This document shows positions 20,211-28,862 of a stretch of 64,000 bases of DNA, piece after piece. The stretch is from Providencia vermicola (GTDB lineage: Bacteria > Pseudomonadota > Gammaproteobacteria > Enterobacterales > Enterobacteriaceae): positions 151,473-215,472 of the forward strand of contig NZ_JAGSPI010000010.1 in assembly GCF_020381325.1 (NCBI RefSeq), in the 5' to 3' direction. Positions within the stretch are counted from its first letter, which is position 1. Each line of letters starts with the position of its first letter. The notes beneath the pieces are model-generated. The model had not been told where the DNA came from. It did not search any database and saw only the letters and a program-made list of their open reading frames with translations. The position numbers were made by a program, and so were the translations under genes.

Positions 20211-22412
20211 ATGGATTTGGCTGCATTAATGCCCTTTTTAACCATTATTGGCGGGATCATCGTCATTATTTTAGGCTTCTTTGGATTATTTAAAGCCTTC
20301 TATATCAAAGTCCCACAAGGTACCGCATTGATTGTGAACGACATGTCGTCACAACCCAAAGTGCATTTCACAGGTGCGCTGGTTTATCCTGTTATCTATA
20401 AAAAAGAATTTATGCGAATTTCACTTCTAACATTAGAAGTGGATCGCCGTGGTAAAGACGGTTTAATTTGCCATGATAACTTGCGTGCGGATATCACTGT
20501 TGCTTTTTACTTACGTGTAAATGAAACCACTGAAGACGTATTGAAAGTAGCAAAAGCTATTGGGGTTGACCGCGCTTCTGACCACCAAGCCGTCAGCACC
20601 TTATTTAGTGCAAAATTCTCTGAAGCACTAAAAACAGTCGGTAAACAGTTTGATTTAGCAAAACTTTTTGAAGATCGCCAAAACTTCCGTGACCGCATCG
20701 TTGATGTGATTGGTAAAGACCTTAATGGCTATGCATTAGAAGACGTTGCCATTGACTATTTAGAGCAAACACCGAAATCTGCTCTTGACCCAAACAATAT
20801 CTTTGACTCTGAAGGTATTCGTAAAATCACTGAAATTACTGCTATCCATAACATTGAAACGAACCAAAAAGAACGTGACCAAGAGTTAGCGATTCAAAAG
20901 AAAAATGTGGAAACACGCGAAGCCAGTTTAGCACTAGAACGCCAACAAGCGGATGCGGAAGCACGTCAAAAGCGTGAAATTGATAATATTCGTTCCCGTG
21001 AACAAGCCGAAACACTGCGTGTTCAAGAAGAAGAACGCTTAAAATCGGAACAAGCACGTATACAAACTCAGCAAGAAATTGAGATTCGTGAAGAAAACCG
21101 AATGCGTGAAGTTGAAGTTGCTCAACAAAACCGCACCCGTGCCGTAGCCATTGAAGAAGAACGCGTTAGTCGCGCACGAGAACTTGAAATCGTTGCCCGT
21201 GAGCGTGAAGTTGAGCTACAACGCATTGAAAAAGAAAAAGCATTAGAAGAAGAACGCAAAAACATCTCGAATGTGATCCGTGAACGTGTTGCCGTTGAAA
21301 AAACCGTCGCACAGGAAGAAGAACGTATTAAAGAAGTCCGTGAAGTGTCTGAAGCTGATCGTATGCGCCAAGTTACTGTAATCAACGCACAAGCCGAAGC
21401 TGAAGAGTTATTGGTTCGCCAAGTGAAGAGAGCCGAAGCCGATGAAGCGAGCGCTAAACACAAAGCGGAAGAAATCAGCACCATGGCACAAGCTGAATTA
21501 GAAGCCTCAGCCAAACAAGCAGAAGCGAAAAAACGCTTAGCAGAAGGGATTGAAGCTGAACACGCTGCGTTAGGTTTAGCAGAAGCCCGCGTTCGCCAAG
21601 CGACTGCTGAAGCAGAAGAAAAAGAAGGTTTAGTACTAGCCAATATTACCGCCGAAAAACTGTTAGCAGAAGCACGTGGCTTGAAAGAAAAAGGTTTAAC
21701 CGAAGCACAAGTCATGGAAGCCAAAGCGAAAGCAGAGCAACAACAAGGGCTTGCTGAAGCCAAAATCCTCGAAGAGAAATTAGCAGCGCAAGCGCGTGGT
21801 GAAGAACAACAAGCCAACGCAAAAGAAAAATTAGGTTTAGCGGATGCAAAAGTCCTTGAAGAGAAACTGGCAGCACAAGCTCGAGGTGAAGGCCAGTTAG
21901 GTTCAGCACAAGCGGAAGTTATTCGTCAGCGCCTGAAAGCTGAAGCAGACGGCTTAACTGACAAATTCAAATCCATGGATCACCTCAGCGATACCGCACG
22001 TTCCCATGAAGAATTCCGTATGCGCCTTGAGAAAGAATTTGAACAAGCTATGGCATCTATCGATGCCAATAAAGAAATCGCTCGTGAGCAAGCGGATGTC
22101 TTGGCTGCAGCGCTTAGCAAAACCAATATCGAAATTGTGGGCGGCGATGGTAACTTCTTCAACACCTTCTCTAAAGCACTTAGCTTAGGTAAGGCTGTCG
22201 ATGGCTTTATGGATAAAAGCAGCTTCGCCAAAGAAAATGTGGAAAAACTGATTAACCGCAGTAAGGAAGATAAAAAAATCGATATTGCCGCTTTACTGAA
22301 AAACCCTGAAGTTCAAGACCTAATCAATGGCTTTATGGCTGCAAAAGGCGCTGGACAATTAGCAAAAACCGTAACGGCAAAACCCGTTCCACCCGCTGAT
22401 GACCAACTTTAG
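20211..22412 (+). CDS. yqiK: Flotillin family protein YqiK, extended coiled-coil form
   Basis: Flotillins are SPFH-domain scaffold proteins that multimerise in membrane microdomains. This one has 733 residues, well above the roughly 550 I recall for E. coli YqiK. A membrane segment (about 8-30) is followed by the SPFH domain (about 32-200: VPQGTALIVN, RRGKDGLICHDNL, LEDVAIDYLEQTP). A very long Glu/Ala/Arg/Gln-rich coiled coil follows (about 215-600), then a C-terminal region (ANKEIAREQADVLAAALSK, NIEIVGGDGNFFNTFSKAL) typical of flotillins. The coiled coil contains four tandem 29-residue units starting at residues 456, 485, 514 and 543, each opening LAEA or LADA. It is flanked by yqiJ and a giant AAA+ ATPase. 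Confidence 0.92.
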   Translation: MDLAALMPFLTIIGGIIVIILGFFGLFKAFYIKVPQGTALIVNDMSSQPKVHFTGALVYPVIYKKEFMRISLLTLEVDRRGKDGLICHDNLRADITVAFYLRVNETTEDVLKVAKAIGVDRASDHQAVSTLFSAKFSEALKTVGKQFDLAKLFEDRQNFRDRIVDVIGKDLNGYALEDVAIDYLEQTPKSALDPNNIFDSEGIRKITEITAIHNIETNQKERDQELAIQKKNVETREASLALERQQADAEARQKREIDNIRSREQAETLRVQEEERLKSEQARIQTQQEIEIREENRMREVEVAQQNRTRAVAIEEERVSRARELEIVAREREVELQRIEKEKALEEERKNISNVIRERVAVEKTVAQEEERIKEVREVSEADRMRQVTVINAQAEAEELLVRQVKRAEADEASAKHKAEEISTMAQAELEASAKQAEAKKRLAEGIEAEHAALGLAEARVRQATAEAEEKEGLVLANITAEKLLAEARGLKEKGLTEAQVMEAKAKAEQQQGLAEAKILEEKLAAQARGEEQQANAKEKLGLADAKVLEEKLAAQARGEGQLGSAQAEVIRQRLKAEADGLTDKFKSMDHLSDTARSHEEFRMRLEKEFEQAMASIDANKEIAREQADVLAAALSKTNIEIVGGDGNFFNTFSKALSLGKAVDGFMDKSSFAKENVEKLINRSKEDKKIDIAALLKNPEVQDLINGFMAAKGAGQLAKTVTAKPVPPADDQL

Positions 22413-22646
22413 TTAATCAAAATCTGAGGGGCATTTTTTGCCCTTCAGACTGCTGACAAACTGATTAGGTTTGGCAGCAGGTTGGATTGGTTTTGAAAAT
22501 AGACAAGGAAAATCAATTTATTGATTTTCGGCTGATAACACAAAGCAGGAAAAACCACGCTTTTATCCTGCTTTGTCAACAACCTCAGGGGCATTTTTGC
22601 CCCTATTGCCTTTTTTTTCATCCACTTTAAGGGAATTCGCTGCACC
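22413..22646 (+). other. Serial-hairpin spacer between the flotillin and ATPase genes
   Basis: This 234-base spacer contains five hairpins in a row: 22424-22448 (CTGAGGGGC / GCCCTTCAG), 22450-22480 (CTGCTGACAAAC / GTTTGGCAGCAG), 22508-22529 (GAAAATCAA / TTGATTTTC), 22541-22575 (CAAAGCAGGA / TCCTGCTTTG) and 22587-22604 (AGGGGC / GCCCCT, followed after six bases by eight T). The first and last are related (TGAGGGGCATTTTT / TCAGGGGCATTTTT). The last looks like a weak terminator or attenuator. It probably sets the ratio of flotillin to ATPase transcripts. No gene is visible. Confidence 0.7.
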
Positions 22647-25600
22647 ATGTCAGATTTTCAGGAAACGGATCGCGAGCAAGAAATACTCGATAGCGCTGTT
22701 GCAGAAGGGGGCGCTTATGACATTTTACGTAAGCGGCTGACCGAACAAGGCCAGCAACTTCACCAAAAAGCCATACAGCTCAATGAAAAACGCCTAGAAG
22801 AATTTGGTCAAAGCCAAATGGATATTATTGGGCGTATTCGTATTCGTACTGAAAATAACTGCCAAGCCCGAGATATTGTTCGAGTGGGTGAATGGTTGTT
22901 ATTTGGCTATAACGTTTTCCTTGGATTAAAAAAAGAAACGCACCTCAATGATGTATTTTCATTGTATCGATTGATTGAAAATGAAGGCGAATTTGATGTT
23001 GAAGCCGTCGATAATGAAGATACCTTTTTAAATGATACTCGGTTTATTCAGGATTTTACTGAGCTCTATACCTATTATAAAAACACCCAATTACTGCAAC
23101 TTGTAGAGCGTGATGGCAAACTGCTGGCTAGCTTTCAAATCGGCGACCGCATTACCGATGTCCGCGTTTTTCGTTGGTCAATCTCAAGTGACAAACAACG
23201 TATTGAATACATTGATAATCGAGGGGAACGCGATATCGCCCTTCCCCCTGCTTATGACTTTGAGTGGCAAAAAACCACGCGCGAAGACACCGTAAATGGC
23301 CGTTACCCTCACATTAATATCCTCGATACCGTATTTGTTGAAACTATCGGTGGCGACTTAACCATTAAGTGTGAAAATAACACAGAAGATGGTTTGGGGA
23401 TTTATCGTGAAGCAGTACTGGATAAAAACCAGTCCCTCGACGATGCGCAAATTGAATATGCCCAAACGGGCAGCCTGATTATTTTAAAGATTTTACCTTA
23501 TCGGGAAGAAAGCTGGCGCTATCTGGTTTACAACACACTGACCCAGTCTGTACAACGCATTGATGCCATTGGGCAGGCTTGCGTTCAGCTCCCTGAAGAT
23601 CACGGTATTATTTTCCCAGGGGGGTATTACCTACAAAGTGGGGAATATAAAACCTTTGAGCAGCCAATGGATGGCATGCGTTTTCGCCGCTTACGTCGCT
23701 CACCAAATGGGGAGGACGTTTTATATGTGTTTTACTCCCCCAATCAAGGCCGTATTGCACTTTTTAACTACAACCTAATTGAACGCACCCTGTCTGTTCC
23801 ATTGATTGGGCACGGTTATGCCATGCTTGAAGATGGCAAAATGGTTCTGTTCGAAGGTGAAGGGGAAGAAGCCACTCGCGTCCATCCAATGCAAGTGTGG
23901 CAAACACCTTTTTATTCTGATGAATTTGCGGATAAGCAACCTACTCGAGGGGGCTTTTTTGGCCGAATTGGTAACGCAGATTTAGTCCGTGGCATTTCTG
24001 AAATATTGCATGTTGCCAAAGAGATTGAAGGCAATCATGTTTCTATCGCCCGCTATGAGCAGCTCAGCCAGCAACCTAAAAATTTATTGGATTTATACTA
24101 TTGGTTTAGCGATGAGCAATGCTTAGAAATTGGTAAGTTACTGAAAGAAATCACGCAAACCAGTGAATTAGTGCTTGATGAATATGAAAAGGTAGAAAGC
24201 ATCCGCCAGCAGTCGGCTAAATCGATGAATGAAGCCATTAGCCGCCAGAAATCACTATTATCGCTAACATTACCCGATAGCTGGGATGATATTCAGCAAT
24301 TTGTTGATGGTTTAAATGCCCTAAACGCACAACGCGGGCACTTGATTTCGCTGCGTGAATTTCGCTATATGGATTTAGAAAAACTGAGTGAAATGGAAGG
24401 CGAAATTGAAAAAAATCAACAATATGTCTCCCAAGAAACCGCCGTTTTTCTGGCTAGCGATAAAGCGCTACAACCTTTCAAAGCACAATTAACCGTTTTT
24501 GAAGAACAAACCGAAAAAGCACAAAACAGCGCCCAATTAGATATCCCAATGAATGACATGGAAAAAATGTCAGCAGATTTGGATATGCTATCTAATTTAA
24601 TGGCTTCACTGTCATTCAATGATGTGACACAACAAACCCACATCATTGATTCTATCTCACAAATTTATGCACAGCTGAATCAGTCACGGGCTCGCTTACA
24701 ACAGAAACGAAAGTCCCAAACCAGCGTTGAAACCGTGGCGCAGTTTGGCGCACAATTTCGTTTATTTAGCCAAGGGATCACCAATGCATTGTCCCTTGCG
24801 ACAGACCCTGAGCGTTGTGATGATCAGCTATCAAGATTACTGGTTCAATTAGAAGAACTGGAAAGCCAGTTTAGTGGCCACGATGAGTTTCTTGATGATA
24901 TCTTAGCCAAGCGCGAAGAGTTACTTGAAACCTTTGAATCTCATAAACAAATTCTCATTGATGACCGCCAGCGCCGTGCACAAAATCTGTTAACTGCCGC
25001 TGACCGCTTACTCGATAGCTTGCAACGCAGAACCACCCGCCTGCAATCTCAAGATGAGCTAAATGCATTTTTTGCCTCAGACCCCCTTGCGTTAAAAACG
25101 CGAGAAATCATCGAAAAACTGAGAGAGATTAACGACAATGTTAAAGCCGATGATATCGATGCTCGCTTAAAAGCATCTCGTGACCAAGCTATTCGCATTC
25201 TGCGTGATAAAACCGATATTTTTGAAGATGGCGGTAATATCATCAAATTGGGTCGCCATCGATTTAGCGTTAACACGCAAGAGCTAGACCTCACTATCTT
25301 GCCTAAAAATAACCAACTCTGGGTATATCTCACGGGTACGGATTTTCAGGAACCGATTGAAAATGAAGAGCTCACGCAGCTACAGCCTTATTGGACGGCA
25401 ACCTTAGAATCTGAGTCAGAGACAGTTTATCGCGCTGAATACCTTGCTTATTCGATTATTTATTCTGCCGCTAAACGCCAAGACGAACTCAACATGGCGT
25501 TGTTAACCAGCGCGTTAACCTCCCCTGAAAAGCTGGAAAAAATCGTGCGCGATTTTGCAGGCCCACGCTACAAAGAAGGCTATGAAAAAGGGATTCACGA

Positions 25601-27587
25601 CCACGATGCCATTGCAATCTTAAAAAAATTAATCCCTGTCGGGGAGAGTGCCGATCTTCTTCGTTATAACCCGACTGCGCGTGCAATTGCAGCGATTTAC
25701 TGGGAAATAGCCCAAAACGAAGAGTTCCCCGCTCTTTGGCCTGAACGTGCTAGAACAGCGATGAACATTCATCAACTGTTCCATAATGATAATGCCTTAC
25801 TCGACCTACAAGCGGAAATTGAAGCTAATATCAGTTTGTTTTTACAAGATAATCCTATTCAATGCCAAAGTTATGAGCAAACACAAGCTGCGGAATATCT
25901 GAGCTTTGCATTAGCACGAACGCCTATCGAACTGGTCTACAGTAAATATGCAAAAGAACTCGTTCTAGCGTTACAAGAGCGCTTAGAAGAAGCTCACATG
26001 TGGCTCGACTTCAATCGTTCCCAACAAAATTTAGGCACACGCTACGCCCAACGTTGGTCACTTATTCAAAATTGGCTGCAAGGGCTGTGCTCAACCCCTG
26101 AATTCGCACATCTAGTACCTTACATACCTGGTGCAATTGCCATTATTATTTTAGATAAAGTGGCTTCTGTCCGTTACAGCGAAGCTGATCTTTACTTTAA
26201 AGTCAGTGGTTTACTGGGAGAACACCCAACCATTGAAAACCAAACGCTATCACTCAGCTTAGATAATTACTTTAGCCGGATGCGTGGCCAGCGAAAACGC
26301 TTTATACCTGAATTCCGCCAATACCAAGCTTTGCGACAACGCATCGTAACAGAGGAACGTAGCCGCTTAAAATTACATGAGTTCAAAGCTAAGCCATTGA
26401 GCTCTTTCGTACGTAACAAGCTGATTAATGATGTCTACTTACCCATTATTGGCGATAACATGGCGAAGCAAATCGGCGCACTCGGTGAAGGAAAACGTAC
26501 CGACTTAATGGGGCTACTGTTAATGATCTCCCCACCTGGTTACGGTAAAACTACCTTAATGGAATACGCCGCTGATCGCTTGGGGCTGATTTTCATGAAA
26601 GTAAATGGTCCTGCTCTGGGTCATGATGTGCTTTCCCTTGACCCTGCACAGGCACCGAATGCTACCGCGAGGCAAGAGCTAGAAAAACTGAATTTAGCCC
26701 TTGAAATGGGAAATAACGTCATGCTGTATGTGGATGACATCCAACATACACACCCTGAATTCTTACAGAAATTCATTTCCCTGTGTGATGGAACACGGCG
26801 TATTGAAGGGGTTTGGAAAAACAAAACCAAAACCTATGATATGCGCGGCAAAAAATTCTGTGTGGTGATGGCAGGGAACCCCTATACCGAATCTGGCGAA
26901 GTGTTCCGTATCCCTGATATGTTAGCTAACCGTGCCGATATCTATAACCTCGGGGAAGTATTAGGTGGGATGGATGAGGCTTTCGCATTAAGCTATATCG
27001 AAAATAGCTTGACCTCTAACCCCGTTTTAGCCCCTTTGGCACTCAGAGATCTCAATGACTTATATCTCCTTGTGGATAAAGCCATGGGGAAATCGGTTTC
27101 AACCAATACACTGAGTTACCCTTACTCTGACGCCGAAATAAACGAAATAGTTTTAGTCATCAAACAATTAGTTAAACTTCGCGACATTGTGTTAAAGGTC
27201 AATCAGCAATATATTGCCAGCGCAGCTCAATCGGACAAATACCGCACTGAACCTGCATTTCGCTTACAAGGTAGTTACCGAAATATGAATAAACTCAGTG
27301 AAAAAGTCTCTTCTGTTATGAATGATGAAGAGCTGGAGCGGCTATTAGATGATCACTACCTCGGTGAAGCGCAATTGCTCACCACGGGTGCAGAGGAAAA
27401 TTTATTAAAACTCGCAGAGTTACGAGGAACACTAACCGAAAAAGAAGCCGCACGCTGGCAACAAATCAAGAAAGACTTTATGCGGAATAAAGCCCTTGGC
27501 GGTGATAATACCGATATTGGTGACCGAGTGGTTGTCCAACTCGCCTCTTTAGTCGAAAGTGTTCAAGCATTAGGTAAAGCCGAATGA
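22647..27587 (+). CDS. Giant AAA+ ATPase of the 'DNA repair ATPase' family, coupled to flotillin
   Basis: A 1646-residue protein that databases, as I recall, label 'DNA repair ATPase'; I know of no proven function. The N-terminal ~450 residues look like a mixed alpha/beta, possibly propeller-like region (many short YxxGxY/ERxL segments). Residues about 480-890 are strongly helical and coiled-coil-rich. The C-terminal third holds an AAA+ module of MoxR/McrB-like appearance: Walker A SPPGYGKTT (G1300-K1301-T1302), Walker B VMLYVDDIQ (D1363-D1364), a sensor-like CVVMAGNPYTESGE, and IPDMLANRADIYNLGEVLGG. No membrane segment is seen. It lies 3' of the flotillin gene and its stop codon overlaps the rhomboid start (ATGA), so the genes are coupled. 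A role in remodelling flotillin-scaffolded membrane complexes is inference only. Confidence 0.85.
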   Translation: MSDFQETDREQEILDSAVAEGGAYDILRKRLTEQGQQLHQKAIQLNEKRLEEFGQSQMDIIGRIRIRTENNCQARDIVRVGEWLLFGYNVFLGLKKETHLNDVFSLYRLIENEGEFDVEAVDNEDTFLNDTRFIQDFTELYTYYKNTQLLQLVERDGKLLASFQIGDRITDVRVFRWSISSDKQRIEYIDNRGERDIALPPAYDFEWQKTTREDTVNGRYPHINILDTVFVETIGGDLTIKCENNTEDGLGIYREAVLDKNQSLDDAQIEYAQTGSLIILKILPYREESWRYLVYNTLTQSVQRIDAIGQACVQLPEDHGIIFPGGYYLQSGEYKTFEQPMDGMRFRRLRRSPNGEDVLYVFYSPNQGRIALFNYNLIERTLSVPLIGHGYAMLEDGKMVLFEGEGEEATRVHPMQVWQTPFYSDEFADKQPTRGGFFGRIGNADLVRGISEILHVAKEIEGNHVSIARYEQLSQQPKNLLDLYYWFSDEQCLEIGKLLKEITQTSELVLDEYEKVESIRQQSAKSMNEAISRQKSLLSLTLPDSWDDIQQFVDGLNALNAQRGHLISLREFRYMDLEKLSEMEGEIEKNQQYVSQETAVFLASDKALQPFKAQLTVFEEQTEKAQNSAQLDIPMNDMEKMSADLDMLSNLMASLSFNDVTQQTHIIDSISQIYAQLNQSRARLQQKRKSQTSVETVAQFGAQFRLFSQGITNALSLATDPERCDDQLSRLLVQLEELESQFSGHDEFLDDILAKREELLETFESHKQILIDDRQRRAQNLLTAADRLLDSLQRRTTRLQSQDELNAFFASDPLALKTREIIEKLREINDNVKADDIDARLKASRDQAIRILRDKTDIFEDGGNIIKLGRHRFSVNTQELDLTILPKNNQLWVYLTGTDFQEPIENEELTQLQPYWTATLESESETVYRAEYLAYSIIYSAAKRQDELNMALLTSALTSPEKLEKIVRDFAGPRYKEGYEKGIHDHDAIAILKKLIPVGESADLLRYNPTARAIAAIYWEIAQNEEFPALWPERARTAMNIHQLFHNDNALLDLQAEIEANISLFLQDNPIQCQSYEQTQAAEYLSFALARTPIELVYSKYAKELVLALQERLEEAHMWLDFNRSQQNLGTRYAQRWSLIQNWLQGLCSTPEFAHLVPYIPGAIAIIILDKVASVRYSEADLYFKVSGLLGEHPTIENQTLSLSLDNYFSRMRGQRKRFIPEFRQYQALRQRIVTEERSRLKLHEFKAKPLSSFVRNKLINDVYLPIIGDNMAKQIGALGEGKRTDLMGLLLMISPPGYGKTTLMEYAADRLGLIFMKVNGPALGHDVLSLDPAQAPNATARQELEKLNLALEMGNNVMLYVDDIQHTHPEFLQKFISLCDGTRRIEGVWKNKTKTYDMRGKKFCVVMAGNPYTESGEVFRIPDMLANRADIYNLGEVLGGMDEAFALSYIENSLTSNPVLAPLALRDLNDLYLLVDKAMGKSVSTNTLSYPYSDAEINEIVLVIKQLVKLRDIVLKVNQQYIASAAQSDKYRTEPAFRLQGSYRNMNKLSEKVSSVMNDEELERLLDDHYLGEAQLLTTGAEENLLKLAELRGTLTEKEAARWQQIKKDFMRNKALGGDNTDIGDRVVVQLASLVESVQALGKAE

Positions 27588-28150
27588 AATACCCCCGCGT
27601 GACACTATTAGTCGCTTTAGTTGCTCTATTAAGTAGCATTCAGTTGATTAATAGCCTAACGGCGGGTGAGCTTATTCATTTTGGTATTGTCCCTCGTACT
27701 CTTAGTGGGTTGATAGGGATTTTGTTTGCCCCTTTTATTCACGGAAGTTGGGATCACTTATTCAGTAATCTTCCGCCACTGATTATACTCAGTGCCCTAT
27801 TACTCCATCGCACCATCAAGTTTTATCTCGTTGCTTCACTATTCATTATTGTTGTTGGCGGGCTGATGGTATGGCTAGTAGGCCGTAATGCCGTACATGT
27901 TGGCGCGAGTGGTTGGATTTTTGGGTTGTGGGGGTTGTTGATTGCCCAAGTTTTTTTGCGCCGTAAACTCGCTGATATCGCCATCGCATTGTTAGTCTTA
28001 TTTTATTTCGGTGCAATGGCGACTGGCTTATTACCCGTTCATCAATATATTTCGACAGAATCCCATATTGCGGGCGCGTTATCGGGTATTTTGTTTGCTT
28101 GGTTGATCAACAAAAGGGAAAAAAACCGTCAACCCACTGAAATACGGTAA
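27584..28150 (+). CDS. Rhomboid family intramembrane serine protease
   Basis: A 188-residue protein with six hydrophobic segments and the full rhomboid catalytic set: H58-x3-N62 in WDHLFSN, G107-A-S109-G in HVGASGW (catalytic S109) and H161 in TESHIAGALSG. Rhomboids cut substrates inside the membrane. It has the minimal six-segment bacterial architecture without an extra cytoplasmic domain. The start codon overlaps the stop of the giant ATPase by four bases, so translation is coupled and the two products probably act in one process. The 3' end overlaps the convergent regulator gene by 22 bases. Confidence 0.93.
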   Translation: MKYPRVTLLVALVALLSSIQLINSLTAGELIHFGIVPRTLSGLIGILFAPFIHGSWDHLFSNLPPLIILSALLLHRTIKFYLVASLFIIVVGGLMVWLVGRNAVHVGASGWIFGLWGLLIAQVFLRRKLADIAIALLVLFYFGAMATGLLPVHQYISTESHIAGALSGILFAWLINKREKNRQPTEIR

Positions 28151-28788
28151 ACACAACGCCCAGCACCCTCTAACAAATACTGTTCACGTTCAATACTCGC
28201 CTCGCTGCCTATCACTTCTTGAAAAAGTGCTAACTCTGAGCGGCAAAAATTTTGGCAAGCCGTTGCGGCGGCGCAAATAGGGCAATGGTTCTCAATAAAG
28301 AGCCAATCTTCACCCTCTTGCTCAACTTTTGCCATATAGCCTTCTTCGCTACGCACTTCGGCTAATGCGGCAAGGCACTCAGCTAACGGTAAATTTTGGC
28401 AGCGGGCAATATATTTTTCATGGCTTTCAATCTCTCTTTGGTGAATAAGCTTTTCCAAGCCATCATCGCCAAAAATAGTTCGGACAGAATCAATCAGCTG
28501 CAATGCAAGCTGAGCGTGAGTGTCAGGGAAACGCTGATGCCCCAATTCAGTTAACACCCAATTTTGCCGTGGCCGGCCAGCCCCTGTTTGTGATAAACAC
28601 TGAGCCCCTTCAACTAACCCCATCGAAGTCAGTTTTTGAATATGTTGCCTTGCGGCTTCCCCTGTCATATTTAAATCGTTAGCAATCACTGACGTCGAAA
28701 TCGGCCCTTTGGTTTTAATACAAAAAAGCACTTTATCGACGGCTTGTGTTAGATTTAAATTATCAAAGTAATTACTTGCATTAATCAT
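28129..28788 (-). CDS. Winged-helix regulator with C-terminal cysteine cluster
   Basis: A 219-residue repressor-type protein. The N-terminal winged helix (about 15-85) has the recognition region MTGEAARQHIQKLTSMGLVE and the wing GAGRPRQNWVLTELG. This resembles the SufR/DeoR-like group that pairs a wHTH with a cysteine-rich C-terminus. The cysteines C169, C172, C178, C182 and C212 could hold an iron-sulfur cluster or a metal, or sense redox stress. It is divergent from an MFS transporter with a long palindrome in the shared promoter, so it most likely controls that transporter and itself. The ligand cannot be read from the sequence. Confidence 0.8.
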   Translation of the reverse strand: MINASNYFDNLNLTQAVDKVLFCIKTKGPISTSVIANDLNMTGEAARQHIQKLTSMGLVEGAQCLSQTGAGRPRQNWVLTELGHQRFPDTHAQLALQLIDSVRTIFGDDGLEKLIHQREIESHEKYIARCQNLPLAECLAALAEVRSEEGYMAKVEQEGEDWLFIENHCPICAAATACQNFCRSELALFQEVIGSEASIEREQYLLEGAGRCVYRISVG

Positions 28789-28798
28789 TATGCGACTC

Positions 28799-28826
28799 TA
28801 TTATCCAAGTTACTACTTGGATAATA
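28799..28826. promoter_or_regulatory. Perfect palindromic operator between regulator and MFS gene
   Basis: Two 12-base arms (TATTATCCAAGT and ACTTGGATAATA) are perfect inverted copies with a 4-base spacer TACT. The site begins 11 bases before the regulator start and ends 37 bases before the MFS start, a position suited to control of both genes. It is the obvious binding site for the regulator encoded next to it. Confidence 0.85.
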
Positions 28827-28862
28827 CCTCTTTTTTCTCTATTCCGTCTAGCGGGTCTCTCT

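Noticed and set aside
21122..21817. 231-codon open frame on the minus strand inside the flotillin gene
   Set aside because: It is Ser/Ala-rich low-complexity sequence created by the repetitive Glu/Ala codons of the flotillin coiled coil read backwards; no ribosome binding site and no family likeness.
22587..22618. Full terminator separating the flotillin and ATPase genes into independent operons
   Set aside because: The stem is only 6 bp and the T-run is displaced by six bases, so I treat it as a weak attenuator; an undetected promoter in the spacer remains possible.
25049..25333. Several short antisense frames inside the giant ATPase gene
   Set aside because: All overlap a long, coherent coding frame with intact ATPase motifs and show no domain or start signals of their own.
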